Counted from the stretch's first letter, positions 8,436-16,211 are shown. The stretch: DNA of 20,193 nt from Phascolarctobacterium sp. (GCA_016302525.1 JAEDNJ010000007.1:1-20193), one strand, 5' to 3'. The notes: generated by a model not told the origin, from the sequence alone. Numbers and translations: made by a program.

Positions 8436-8627
8436 TTAGATTGCGCGGTTTACGTTGCCGGAACGCAGGCAGCGAGTGCAAACGTTCACGCGAGTAACTT
8501 GGCCATCAACAACAGCTCTAACTTGTTGGATGTTAGGTAACCAAGCACGTTTGGTATGTCTATTAGAGTGGCTGACGTTGTTACCAGCTAAAGTACCTTT
8601 GCCGCAGATTTCGCAGATTTTTGCCAT
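8436..8627 (-). CDS. rpmB: 50S ribosomal protein L28 (bL28)
   Basis: A 63-residue basic ribosomal protein, about the usual length for bL28 in Firmicutes. It begins MAKICEICGKGTLAGNNVSHSN, and TKRAWLPNIQ is the family signature. Two cysteine pairs, C5/C8 and C50/C53, form a CXXC...CXXC zinc ribbon, the zinc-binding (C+) form of the protein. The ATG is preceded on the minus strand by a near-perfect AAGGAGGTG (8635-8643). It is monocistronic, with its own promoter and terminator, and is transcribed against its neighbours. In Bacillus rpmB also lies downstream of rpe, so the neighbourhood is conserved. Confidence 0.98.
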   Translation of the reverse strand: MAKICEICGKGTLAGNNVSHSNRHTKRAWLPNIQQVRAVVDGQVTRVNVCTRCLRSGNVNRAI

Positions 8628-8688
8628 GAGTGTCCACCTCCTTGAACGTAGTAGGCTATAAGGCGTATTACATCAATTTAACAAAAGT

Positions 8689-8717
8689 ATGATACCACAC
8701 TTAAAGGGAAAAAGCAA
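8689..8717 (-). promoter_or_regulatory. Sigma-70-type promoter of rpmB
   Basis: On the minus strand, TTGCTT (8712-8717) and TATCAT (8689-8694) are separated by exactly 17 bases. TGG immediately before the -10 gives an extended -10 element. Transcription would start near 8682, leaving a leader of about 55 bases before the rpmB ATG. Confidence 0.8.
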
Positions 8718-9183
8718 GCCTATTTTAGTGATTTTTCAACAAAAAATGTAATATGTTTTACAGGTTTAGGTAAAACTCTTTTTAGTGACTGTAACGCCAA
8801 AAGCACAGCTCCAATATAATTGCAGCTGGCTAAAAGGTTGGTGCTTGCTTAAGCTTATTCTGACAGTATTTAGTATAGAAAATAATTGGAGATAGCTAAC
8901 CAAATATGATACAATATAAGAAATTACCATTAATGTAGCTGGCTTAGTTTTGGTCAGATGATTTTGAATAACTTTTATAAGATTGGCAGGGCAGTCTGCG
9001 TAAAGGGCGTTAAGAAGTTAGATTGGTTGCTTAACAGCTAGCAATGAATGGTTGCACTTTACTTGCAATCTTAATATTTTAAGACAGAAGCTTTTGCAAA
9101 AGGCATAGTAAAAGTATAGTTAAAGACAATAAAAGCGAAGAAGCTTTATTATTTTAGATAGAAGTATAGCTAGAGGTACGATT
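8718..9183. other. Non-coding region upstream of recG
   Basis: This AT-rich region separates the divergent rpmB promoter from recG. I see no gene-like frame, tRNA or known riboswitch. A possible promoter lies at 8886-8915. Between 9020 and 9070 there are several mutually complementary TTGC and GCAA segments (GATTG at 9020-9024 with CAATC at 9066-9070; GGTTGC at 9050-9055 with GCAATC at 9065-9070), so a transcript could fold in alternative ways. A 6-base inverted repeat TCTTAA-TATT-TTAAGA lies at 9069-9084. Confidence 0.4.
8886..8915 (+). promoter_or_regulatory. Possible recG promoter
   Basis: TTGGAG (8886-8891) and TACAAT (8910-8915) are 18 bases apart, and TGA directly before the -10 gives an extended -10. 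It would leave a leader of about 260 bases before recG. A nearer alternative, TTGCAA (9094-9099) with TATAGT (9115-9120), has a short 15-base spacer. Neither is certain. Confidence 0.4.
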
Positions 9184-11244
9184 ATGTGGTGGAATGAAGG
9201 TGTGAGCACCTTAAAGGGCGTGGGCCCCAAAAGGGCAGCTGCTCTGGGAGAGCTGGGCATAAGGACAATTGGTGAGCTGCTGGAATATTTCCCACGGCAG
9301 GGCAGCTACCTGGATTATTCACAGGTGCACACTATCGACGAGCTGGCTACAGATGGTAGCAAGCAGCTCTTTAAGGCTACAGTGTACCGCATTCGTAACG
9401 GGATGGGTGGTCATGGTAGGCGCTACACAGCAGTGACTGTGCGTGATGCTACAGGCTACGCTGACCTGTACTTTTTTATGAGCCAGCGCTATGCAGCCCA
9501 AAAGCTCAAGCCTGATATGCAGGTGCTAGTAGTAGGCCGTGTCAAGCAGGGCAGGGTGACAAAGGCTGTAGGCGAGGTAACGGTGCAGGTATTAGACGAG
9601 GCTGAGGAAGCTCAAAGCCTGGGTATCCTGCCTGTTTATGCTCTTACAGGCAGCCTGACCCAAAAGCAGCTGCGCACCTGGATGAAAACTGCTCTGGGTA
9701 TGGCAGCAGGTAATTTACCCGAGAGCCTGCCACTGGATTTAGTGCAGCAGCTACAGCTGATGGAACGCTATGAGGCTGTGCGGACTATGCACTTTCCCCA
9801 GAGCTGGGAGGAGCTGCGCCGAGCTCAACACCGCTTTATTTTAGAGGAGCTCTTTGTACTCCAGTGTGGCCTTTTATACTATCGCAAGCATACTAGTGAT
9901 GGACGAACTGGCTTTGCTCATGCGCAGGATGGCCCTAAGCTGAAGCAAATCAAAGAGCACCTGCCTTTTAAACTAACTGCTGCCCAGGAAAAGGCCTGGC
10001 AGGAAATAGCTCAGGATATGCAAAGGGAAAAGCCCATGCACCGAATTTTGCAGGGGGATGTAGGCAGCGGCAAGACAGTTATTAGCGCGCTGGCCTTAGC
10101 TAAGGCTGCAGAAAATGGCTATCAGGGCTGTCTGATGGCCCCTACAGAAATTTTAGCGCAGCAGCATTATGCTACGCTGCAGGAATATTTAGCTCCCTTC
10201 GGGCTGCGGATAGGGCTCTTAACTGGCGGTATGCGCAAAAAAGCACGCCAGGACTTGCTTTTAAACCTGCAGCTAGGCTTAATAGATATTTTAATAGGTA
10301 CACACGCTCTCCTGCAGGAGGATGTATGCTTTAAAAAGCTTTCCTTGGCAATTACGGACGAGCAGCACCGCTTCGGTGTAGAGCAAAGGGCGAAGCTTGC
10401 TAATAAGTCGCAGCAGGCCCCTGATGTGCTGGTTATGACGGCTACTCCTATCCCCAGAACCCTGGCACTGACGGTGTATGGTGATTTGGATGTTTCCATT
10501 ATGAAGGGACGTCCTCCTGGTCGCAAGCCCGTGCAAACCCTTTGCTATGGACAGAATATGCGCTCGCAGGTATATGCTGGTGTCGTGCGACAGGTTAAGG
10601 CAGGACGGCAGGTTTATGTAGTCTGTCCCTTGATTGAAGAAAATGATAAGGTTGATGCTCACAGTGCTGAGCAGGTTTATCAGGAGCTTATAGAGGGCTA
10701 TTTAAAGGATATTCCTAGCGCCCTGCTGCATGGCAAGCAAAGACCAGCAGAAAAGGATGCTCTAATGCAAGCCTTTACGCAGGGCGAGCTTAAGGTACTA
10801 GTAAGCACCACTGTTATTGAGGTTGGCGTGAATGTGCCTAATGCTACGCTCATGGTTATCGAAAACGCTGAACGCTTTGGCCTGGCCCAGCTACACCAGC
10901 TGCGTGGTCGCGTTGGCCGTGGCTCAGAGCAGTCCTATTGTGTACTTCTAGCGGGTAATGATAGCCCGGAGGTTATGGAGCGTTTGCAGGTGCTGCGCGA
11001 TAGTGACGATGGCTTTTATCTGGCGGAAAAGGATTTGGAGCTGCGTGGCTCTGGTCAGCTCTTTGGACTTAGGCAGCATGGCTTGCCAGACTTGCGCCTA
11101 GCCAACATTTTGCGTGATACAGAAACTCTGGTTGAGGCCCGTAGGCTGGCCCAGCTTTATGTGGATAGATGGAGCGAGGAAGAAATGCGGCACTTAGTAG
11201 AGCTGCAGTTTGGGGACCGCTTCAGCATGATTTTTAATACTTAA
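9184..11244 (+). CDS. recG: ATP-dependent DNA helicase RecG
   Basis: A 686-residue branched-DNA translocase that remodels stalled forks and Holliday junctions. The N-terminal wedge/OB domain (about 1-150) starts with the helix-hairpin-helix-like LKGVGPKRAAALGELGI. The superfamily 2 helicase core follows: Walker A GDVGSGKT (291-298), the RecG-specific motif II DEQH (392-395), TATPIPRTLAL, then the C-terminal helicase motifs VSTTVIEVGVNVPNA and QLRGRVGRG. The length matches E. coli RecG (693). The start at 9184 has a weak AGAGGT upstream (9172-9177). Nine bases separate the stop from the next gene, so they are likely co-transcribed. Confidence 0.97.
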   Translation: MWWNEGVSTLKGVGPKRAAALGELGIRTIGELLEYFPRQGSYLDYSQVHTIDELATDGSKQLFKATVYRIRNGMGGHGRRYTAVTVRDATGYADLYFFMSQRYAAQKLKPDMQVLVVGRVKQGRVTKAVGEVTVQVLDEAEEAQSLGILPVYALTGSLTQKQLRTWMKTALGMAAGNLPESLPLDLVQQLQLMERYEAVRTMHFPQSWEELRRAQHRFILEELFVLQCGLLYYRKHTSDGRTGFAHAQDGPKLKQIKEHLPFKLTAAQEKAWQEIAQDMQREKPMHRILQGDVGSGKTVISALALAKAAENGYQGCLMAPTEILAQQHYATLQEYLAPFGLRIGLLTGGMRKKARQDLLLNLQLGLIDILIGTHALLQEDVCFKKLSLAITDEQHRFGVEQRAKLANKSQQAPDVLVMTATPIPRTLALTVYGDLDVSIMKGRPPGRKPVQTLCYGQNMRSQVYAGVVRQVKAGRQVYVVCPLIEENDKVDAHSAEQVYQELIEGYLKDIPSALLHGKQRPAEKDALMQAFTQGELKVLVSTTVIEVGVNVPNATLMVIENAERFGLAQLHQLRGRVGRGSEQSYCVLLAGNDSPEVMERLQVLRDSDDGFYLAEKDLELRGSGQLFGLRQHGLPDLRLANILRDTETLVEARRLAQLYVDRWSEEEMRHLVELQFGDRFSMIFNT

Positions 11245-11253
11245 GGAGAGAAA

Positions 11254-11889
11254 ATGGATAAGGATATTGCAGGTTTAAGTGAACAGGAGGCCTTTGCCTG
11301 GTACAAGGAGGCAGCGGCTAAAAACGACCCTGAGGGGCAATTCTGCGTTGGCTGGTGCTATTTTATGGGTCAGGGGGTTGCCGAGGATAATGCCGAGGCT
11401 TTTAAGTGGTTCAGCAAGGCTGCTGCACAGCATTATGATGCTGCTGCTCATATGCTGGGTATTTGCTATGAGGGCGGCTTTGGTGTAGACAGGGATATGA
11501 TGAAGGCTGCTAAGTGGTTCGGACAAGCAGCACGTTTAGGCAATCCTAGTGCCCAATACCGCATGGGCAAGTGCTATGATGAGGGGCAGGGCGTGCTTAT
11601 GGATCACGAAAAGGCTTATCAATGCTACTGTGAGTCTGCTGCGCACGGCAGTGTGCAGGGCTTGACAGAGGTGGGTATTTGTCTTGCCACAGGCAAGGGC
11701 GTAGAAAAAAATCCTGAGCTAGCCTTTCAGTGCTTCCAAAAGGCCAGTGAACCCCAGAACTATCCGGGTGCTCTGCTGAATTTGGCTCAATGCTATGAGC
11801 TAGGCTTTGGTACAGCCAAGAATCTGAAGGAAGCTAAACGCCTGCAGAAAATTGCAGCCGAGGTAGCAGAGGCCTTGGAAAATGCTTAA
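11254..11889 (+). CDS. Sel1-like repeat (SLR/TPR-type) protein
   Basis: A 211-residue protein built almost entirely of five consecutive Sel1 repeats of 36-37 residues (about 11-46, 47-82, 83-118, 119-154, 155-191) plus a short helical cap. Each repeat follows the pattern A-x-x-W/C-F/Y ... G-x-C-Y ... G-x-G-V. Such alpha-solenoids serve as protein-interaction scaffolds; no partner can be named from the sequence. No signal peptide or membrane helix is present, so it should be cytoplasmic. A cysteine occupies the same position in all five repeats. The ribosome site AAGGAG (11243-11248) overlaps the recG stop, making an operon with recG likely, although no functional link is known to me. Confidence 0.9.
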   Translation: MDKDIAGLSEQEAFAWYKEAAAKNDPEGQFCVGWCYFMGQGVAEDNAEAFKWFSKAAAQHYDAAAHMLGICYEGGFGVDRDMMKAAKWFGQAARLGNPSAQYRMGKCYDEGQGVLMDHEKAYQCYCESAAHGSVQGLTEVGICLATGKGVEKNPELAFQCFQKASEPQNYPGALLNLAQCYELGFGTAKNLKEAKRLQKIAAEVAEALENA

Positions 11890-11890
11890 A

Positions 11891-11930
11891 ATCTTGCTCT
11901 AAACGGTAGATTTTATTGCCAAAGCAAGAT
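11891..11930. repeat. Inverted repeat at the promoter of the PurF-like gene
   Basis: ATCTTGCT (11891-11898) and AGCAAGAT (11923-11930) are a perfect 8-base inverted repeat with 24 bases between. The right arm falls in the spacer of the promoter at 11916-11944, so it could be an operator. It could also be a weak terminator for the recG-Sel1 unit, since it lies immediately behind that stop, but there is no real T run. Confidence 0.5.
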
Positions 11931-11944
11931 ATTTGTGCTAAAAT
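11916..11944 (+). promoter_or_regulatory. Sigma-70-type promoter of the PurF-like gene
   Basis: TTGCCA (11916-11921) and TAAAAT (11939-11944) are exactly 17 bases apart, with TGC before the -10 as an extended -10. The start site would be near 11951, giving a leader of about 75 bases. The leader contains GTTAAG/CTTAAC arms (11952-11957 and 11967-11972) and a purine-rich ribosome site at 12011-12019. Confidence 0.75.
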
Positions 11945-12024
11945 GAAGGGCGTTAAGAGCTATTTCCTTAACTGATTTCATATTGGTTTTTATAATCGTA
12001 TTAGCTCATAAGAGGGGGAAAAGA

Positions 12025-13449
12025 ATGGGTGCTTTTTTCGGTGTTGCTTCTAAAAGAGAATGTGCTTTAGATATTTTCTTTGGTGTAGACTATCATTCTC
12101 ATTTAGGTACTAAAACTGGCGGTATGCTGATTCATGATGCAAAGGATGGCTTTCAACGCCAAATTCATCATATTGAAAATACTCCGTTCCGTACAAAGTT
12201 TGAAGACGATTTAACAGATTTTCACGGCTGCAGTGGTATCGGCTGCATTAGCGATACAGACCCTCAGCCGCTTTTAGTGCGCTCTCATTTAGGCGTATAC
12301 GGTATTATTACTGTAGGCATTATCAACAATGCTGAGGACTTAATTGCCGATTATTTTAGAGACCACCATCATCAATTTATGTCCATGAGCAATGGCAAGG
12401 TTAATATTACGGAGCTGGTGGCTGCTCTTATTAATGAAAAGAATGACATTGTGGAGGGTATCCGCAATGCTCAAAATAGAATTCAGGGCTCTATGACAAT
12501 TTTGCTGTTGACCTCTAACGGCGAGATTATTGCTGCTCGTGACAAGGTTGGTCGTCTGCCTATCTTGGTTGGCAAGAATGACGAGGGCCATTGCGTATCC
12601 TTTGAAAGCTTTGCTTATCACAAGGTTGGCTATGAGGATGCTTATGAATTAGGACCTGGCGAAATCATGCGTATTACCGCCGAGAAGCTAGAGCAAATGG
12701 CTCCTCCTGGCGACAAGCTGCGTATCTGTGCCTTCCTGTGGTCCTACTACGGCTATCCCAACTCTCGCTATGAGGGCAAGAATGTTGAGGTCATGCGTGT
12801 AGAAAACGGCAAGATTATGGCTCGTGATGAGGAAGCTAATGGTGGCGTGCCTGAGCTGGATTATGTTGCTGGCGTGCCCGATTCTGGCGTTCCCCATGCT
12901 ATTGGCTATGCAACTCAAAGTGGGGTAGAGTTCGCTCGTCCCTTTGTTAAATATACTCCGACCTGGCCTCGCTCCTTTATGCCCTCTAATCAGGCTGTGC
13001 GCAATCAGGTTGCGAAAATGAAGCAAATTCCTGTGCCCGAATTAATTGACGGCAAGAAGCTGCTCTTCGTGGATGACTCCATTGTGCGCGGCACTCAATT
13101 AAGAGAAACCGTTGAATTCCTCTACAGCGCTGGCGCTAAGGAGGTACATATGCGCTCTGCTTGTCCTCCGCTGATGTATGGCTGTAAATATTTGAATTTC
13201 TCTAGCAGTAAATCCGAAAATGAGCTTTTGGCTCGTCGCATTGTGCAGGAGCTGGAGGGTGAAGAGGGCTTGAAGCATTTAGATGAATATGCTGATTGTC
13301 ATACCGAGCGTGGCAAGTGTATGCTTAAGTGCATTTGCGAAAAGTTTGGCTTTGATTCCTTGGGCTTCCAATCTCTGGATGGTCTTTTAGAGGCTATTGG
13401 CATGGATAAGGACAAGGTTTGCACCTACTGCTGGTCTGGCAAGGAATAA
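12025..13449 (+). CDS. PurF-like phosphoribosyltransferase with inactivated glutaminase domain
   Basis: A 474-residue protein with the two-domain layout of amidophosphoribosyltransferase (PurF). The C-terminal phosphoribosyltransferase half keeps the PRPP-binding motif FVDDSIVRGTQ (348-358) and the GVPDSG motif. Cysteines C235, C387, C466 and C469 sit where Bacillus-type PurF binds a [4Fe-4S] cluster. The N-terminal Ntn-hydrolase half resembles PurF in outline but starts MGAFFGV, without the catalytic N-terminal cysteine; the glutamine-binding RGQ and oxyanion NG motifs are also not recognisable. It is therefore probably not a glutamine-using PurF. Close relatives annotated as amidophosphoribosyltransferase occur in Clostridia, as far as I recall. 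I chose ATG 12025 (AGAGGGGGAAAAG upstream) over an in-frame TTG at 11983. It stands alone with its own promoter and terminator, away from other pur genes. Confidence 0.85.
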   Translation: MGAFFGVASKRECALDIFFGVDYHSHLGTKTGGMLIHDAKDGFQRQIHHIENTPFRTKFEDDLTDFHGCSGIGCISDTDPQPLLVRSHLGVYGIITVGIINNAEDLIADYFRDHHHQFMSMSNGKVNITELVAALINEKNDIVEGIRNAQNRIQGSMTILLLTSNGEIIAARDKVGRLPILVGKNDEGHCVSFESFAYHKVGYEDAYELGPGEIMRITAEKLEQMAPPGDKLRICAFLWSYYGYPNSRYEGKNVEVMRVENGKIMARDEEANGGVPELDYVAGVPDSGVPHAIGYATQSGVEFARPFVKYTPTWPRSFMPSNQAVRNQVAKMKQIPVPELIDGKKLLFVDDSIVRGTQLRETVEFLYSAGAKEVHMRSACPPLMYGCKYLNFSSSKSENELLARRIVQELEGEEGLKHLDEYADCHTERGKCMLKCICEKFGFDSLGFQSLDGLLEAIGMDKDKVCTYCWSGKE

Positions 13450-13479
13450 GTCTAATATTGTAACTACACATATTATTGA

Positions 13480-13512
13480 GAACCTCGTGGCTTTGGGCTG
13501 CGAGGTTTTTCT
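13480..13512 (+). terminator. Rho-independent terminator of the PurF-like gene
   Basis: AACCTCG (13481-13487) pairs with CGAGGTT (13501-13507), followed by a T run to 13510. It begins about 30 bases past the stop codon, closing a single-gene transcription unit. Confidence 0.85.
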
Positions 13513-13558
13513 ATGTCGAGGTTACGCTTAGAATGTGCATATTTCTAATGCTAAGCCC

Positions 13559-13588
13559 TTGAGAATATGTTATAATAATATGTTATAG
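13559..13588 (+). promoter_or_regulatory. Promoter region of the Ca2+ ATPase gene, with tandem repeat
   Basis: A consensus TATAAT (13571-13576) is preceded by TGT, an extended -10, but has no good -35 at 17 bases. Alternatively TTGAGA (13559-13564) pairs with TTATAG (13583-13588) over 18 bases. The 11-base sequence AATATGTTATA occurs twice, at 13564-13574 and 13577-13587, so both candidate -10 boxes lie in copies of the same direct repeat. Confidence 0.6.
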
Positions 13589-13625
13589 GGATACAAACTA
13601 CTGCACTTATAGGAGGTGTAGCTTT

Positions 13626-16211
13626 ATGAAATATTTAGGTTTAACACAAGAAGAAATTACAGCTAGCCGTGAGCAACACGGCAGTAATGCTCTGACAGAG
13701 CTGGAAAAGGAGCCCTTATGGAAAAAGTTTCTCCACGGCTTTCAGGACCCTATGATTATGATTTTACTGGTGGCCCTTGCCATTCAGATGGGGCTGTTCT
13801 TTTTAAAGCAGGCAGAATGGTATGAGCCCTTCGGTGTGTTTATGGCGATTCTCATTGCTAATGGCGTGGCAGCTATCAGCGAAAGCAAGCAGGAGGGCAA
13901 GGCCCTTGCGCTTAAGGCAGAGGAATTGGCCAAGGAAATGGTGAAGGTTGTCCGCGAGGGCAGTCTGCAGCAGGTACACATTAACGAGCTGGTTGTGGGT
14001 GATGTGGTTTTTCTGCAGCCAGGCGACAAAATTCCCGTGGATGGCGAGGTGCTAGAGGGCGAGTTTAAGGTGGACCAGGCTACGCTCAACGGCGAGACGG
14101 AGGAAGCAGACAAGCTACCTAATCCCGGCAAGCTAACTTACGATATTAAGGATTTGCTGAATACCTTCTATATGTATCGTGGCACCGTTATTTGCAGTGG
14201 CGAGGGCTATTTAGAGGCAAAGACCGTAGGAGACAAAACTCTCTTTGGTGAGCTGGCTTTAGAGGTGCAGGAGGATACGCGTAAAACTCCGCTGCAGATT
14301 AAGCTGGGCAAATTAGCGGATCAGATTTCTGCCTTCGGTTATTTTGGTGCCGTCCTCATTGTGTTGAGTATTCTGGCTAAAACTATGCTGGTAGGACCTG
14401 TGCCGCAAGGCATCTGGGCTTGGGTACGCCTGATAGTTGATGCCATTACTGTGGCTGTAACGGTTATTGTCTGCGCTGTGCCTGAAGGCCTGCCTATGCT
14501 GACCTCTATTTTGATGTCCCTGCAAAGCTTTAAGATGGCGAAGGATAATGTGCTGGTTCGCAAGATTAAGGGCCTGGAAACTGCTGGCAGCTTAAGTATT
14601 CTTTTTAGTGATAAAACTGGCACTATTACAGAGGGTCGGCTTTCTGTCGTAGAGCTGGCTACAGGTAATGTGAAGCTCTTTTCTAAGCTGGACACTATCA
14701 ATGCTAAGCTGAAAGCAGATATTTTGACGGGTATGGGCTCTAATAACAGCGCTACTGCCTCCCACGGCGAAATTATCGGCGGCAATAGCACGGACAGAGC
14801 ACTGCTGGACTTTATCGTCAAAAATATGAGCGGCTCCTATACTAAGGAAGAGCTGTATTCCTTTGATCCCTTCAACTCTACGAAAAAATGCTCTAGCATT
14901 GTTTTGGCAAGACCTGAGGGCAAGGTGACATTTATTAAGGGTGCTCCGGAAATTCTTTTAGAGCATTGCTCACACTATTTAGACGAAAATGGTCGGGAGA
15001 AGGAGCTGATAGAGCGGGGCTTTTTCATGGCCTATTTAGATGCTCAGGCTAGTCGCTCTATGCGCCTTATCGCTGTAGCAAAGGCTCAGGGTGAGAATCC
15101 CGCTGAGGGCTGGACGTTAGTGTGCGTAGCAAGTATTCGCGACAATGTGCGCCCTGAGGCTGCTCTGGCGATTAAAGAGGTGCAAAAGGCTGGTATTCAG
15201 GTGGTCATGGTAACCGGTGACCGCAAGGAAACTGCAGCCGCTATTGCCTACGAGGCGGGGCTGATTCAGTCGAGAGATAATGTTGTGCTCACCTCTCAGG
15301 AGATGGCTGAGCTCAGTGATGACGAGCTTAAGGCTGCCTTGCCCAAGCTGAGCGTTGTGGCAAGAGCCCTGCCCACGGACAAGAGCCGCCTGGTGCGTTT
15401 GGCGCAGGAGCTGAACCTCGTAGTGGGGATGACTGGTGATGGTGTCAACGATTCTCCTGCCTTGAAAAAGGCTGATGTGGGCTTTGCTATGGGCAGTGGC
15501 ACTGAGGTAGCTAAAGAAGCTGGTGACATTACCATTTTAGACGACAATTTTTCCTCGATTGCCAAGGCTATTTTATATGGTCGCACCATGTTTAAGAGCA
15601 TTCGTAAATTCTTAATTTTCCAGTTGACCGTAAATGTTGCAGCTGTACTTACCTGCTTTATTGGCCCCTTGCTGGGTGAGAATATTGTGCTCACGGTAAT
15701 TCAGCTGCTCTTGATTAATTTAGCTATGGATACTCTGGCAGCAATGGCCTTTGGCTCTGAGCCGGCGCTAAAAGAGTTTATGCGCGATAGACCAATTCCC
15801 AGAGATGCGAATATCATTACCAGAAATATGTATGGACAGGTTCTGTGTGGATCCTTATACATTACTGCTATTTGCCTGGCTATTCTCTTCTTTGAGCCCG
15901 TGCGCAGTCTCTTTGGGGCAGTGGACACAACCTATCTAAAATCTGCTCTCTTTGCTACCTTTATGATGGCCATTACCTTTAACGGCTTTAATGCCCGTAC
16001 TGAACATCTTAATGTGCTTTGCAATTTGGGTCTGAATCCCCAGTTCATTATGGTGATGGGCACTATTCTTGTCACACAATTTGTCTTTGTCACCTTCGGT
16101 GGCGAGGTGCTCAGCGTTGAGCCGTTGGCAGCTCAGCATTGGCTTATGTGTGCAGCCTTTGCTGTGATGGTCATTCCTTTAGATATGCTGCGTAAGCTGG
16201 TAACGAAATAA
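13626..16211 (+). CDS. Calcium-transporting P-type ATPase, PMCA-like (P2 type)
   Basis: An 861-residue membrane pump predicted to export Ca2+ using ATP. Motifs in order: actuator domain GDVVFLQPGDKIPVDG and NGETEE with catalytic E157; PEGLP in the fourth membrane helix (E287); phosphorylation motif DKTGT with D329; nucleotide-binding KGAPE; MVTGDRKET; and hinge TGDGVND (603-609). In TM5, FQLTVNVAAV with N670 and an alanine (A673) where SERCA has a second-site glutamate, and in TM6, NLAMD with N698 and D702, match plasma-membrane Ca2+ ATPases, which move one Ca2+ per ATP. No long C-terminal regulatory tail is present. The actuator motif is NGET instead of TGES. The start has a perfect AGGAGGT (13611-13617). 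The next gene begins 13 bases after the stop. Confidence 0.93.
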   Translation: MKYLGLTQEEITASREQHGSNALTELEKEPLWKKFLHGFQDPMIMILLVALAIQMGLFFLKQAEWYEPFGVFMAILIANGVAAISESKQEGKALALKAEELAKEMVKVVREGSLQQVHINELVVGDVVFLQPGDKIPVDGEVLEGEFKVDQATLNGETEEADKLPNPGKLTYDIKDLLNTFYMYRGTVICSGEGYLEAKTVGDKTLFGELALEVQEDTRKTPLQIKLGKLADQISAFGYFGAVLIVLSILAKTMLVGPVPQGIWAWVRLIVDAITVAVTVIVCAVPEGLPMLTSILMSLQSFKMAKDNVLVRKIKGLETAGSLSILFSDKTGTITEGRLSVVELATGNVKLFSKLDTINAKLKADILTGMGSNNSATASHGEIIGGNSTDRALLDFIVKNMSGSYTKEELYSFDPFNSTKKCSSIVLARPEGKVTFIKGAPEILLEHCSHYLDENGREKELIERGFFMAYLDAQASRSMRLIAVAKAQGENPAEGWTLVCVASIRDNVRPEAALAIKEVQKAGIQVVMVTGDRKETAAAIAYEAGLIQSRDNVVLTSQEMAELSDDELKAALPKLSVVARALPTDKSRLVRLAQELNLVVGMTGDGVNDSPALKKADVGFAMGSGTEVAKEAGDITILDDNFSSIAKAILYGRTMFKSIRKFLIFQLTVNVAAVLTCFIGPLLGENIVLTVIQLLLINLAMDTLAAMAFGSEPALKEFMRDRPIPRDANIITRNMYGQVLCGSLYITAICLAILFFEPVRSLFGAVDTTYLKSALFATFMMAITFNGFNARTEHLNVLCNLGLNPQFIMVMGTILVTQFVFVTFGGEVLSVEPLAAQHWLMCAAFAVMVIPLDMLRKLVTK

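Noticed and set aside
8300..8497. Plus-strand open frame across the two terminators into rpmB
   Set aside because: It passes through terminator hairpins and the antisense of L28, with no ribosome site.
9132..9157. AAAGC/GCTTT hairpin followed by T-rich sequence before recG
   Set aside because: The stem is short and AT-rich with a bulge and no real T run; too weak to call a terminator.
11983..12024. TTG start giving a longer PurF-like protein
   Set aside because: ATG 12025 has a strong purine-rich ribosome site; the extension is not PurF-like and supplies no catalytic cysteine.
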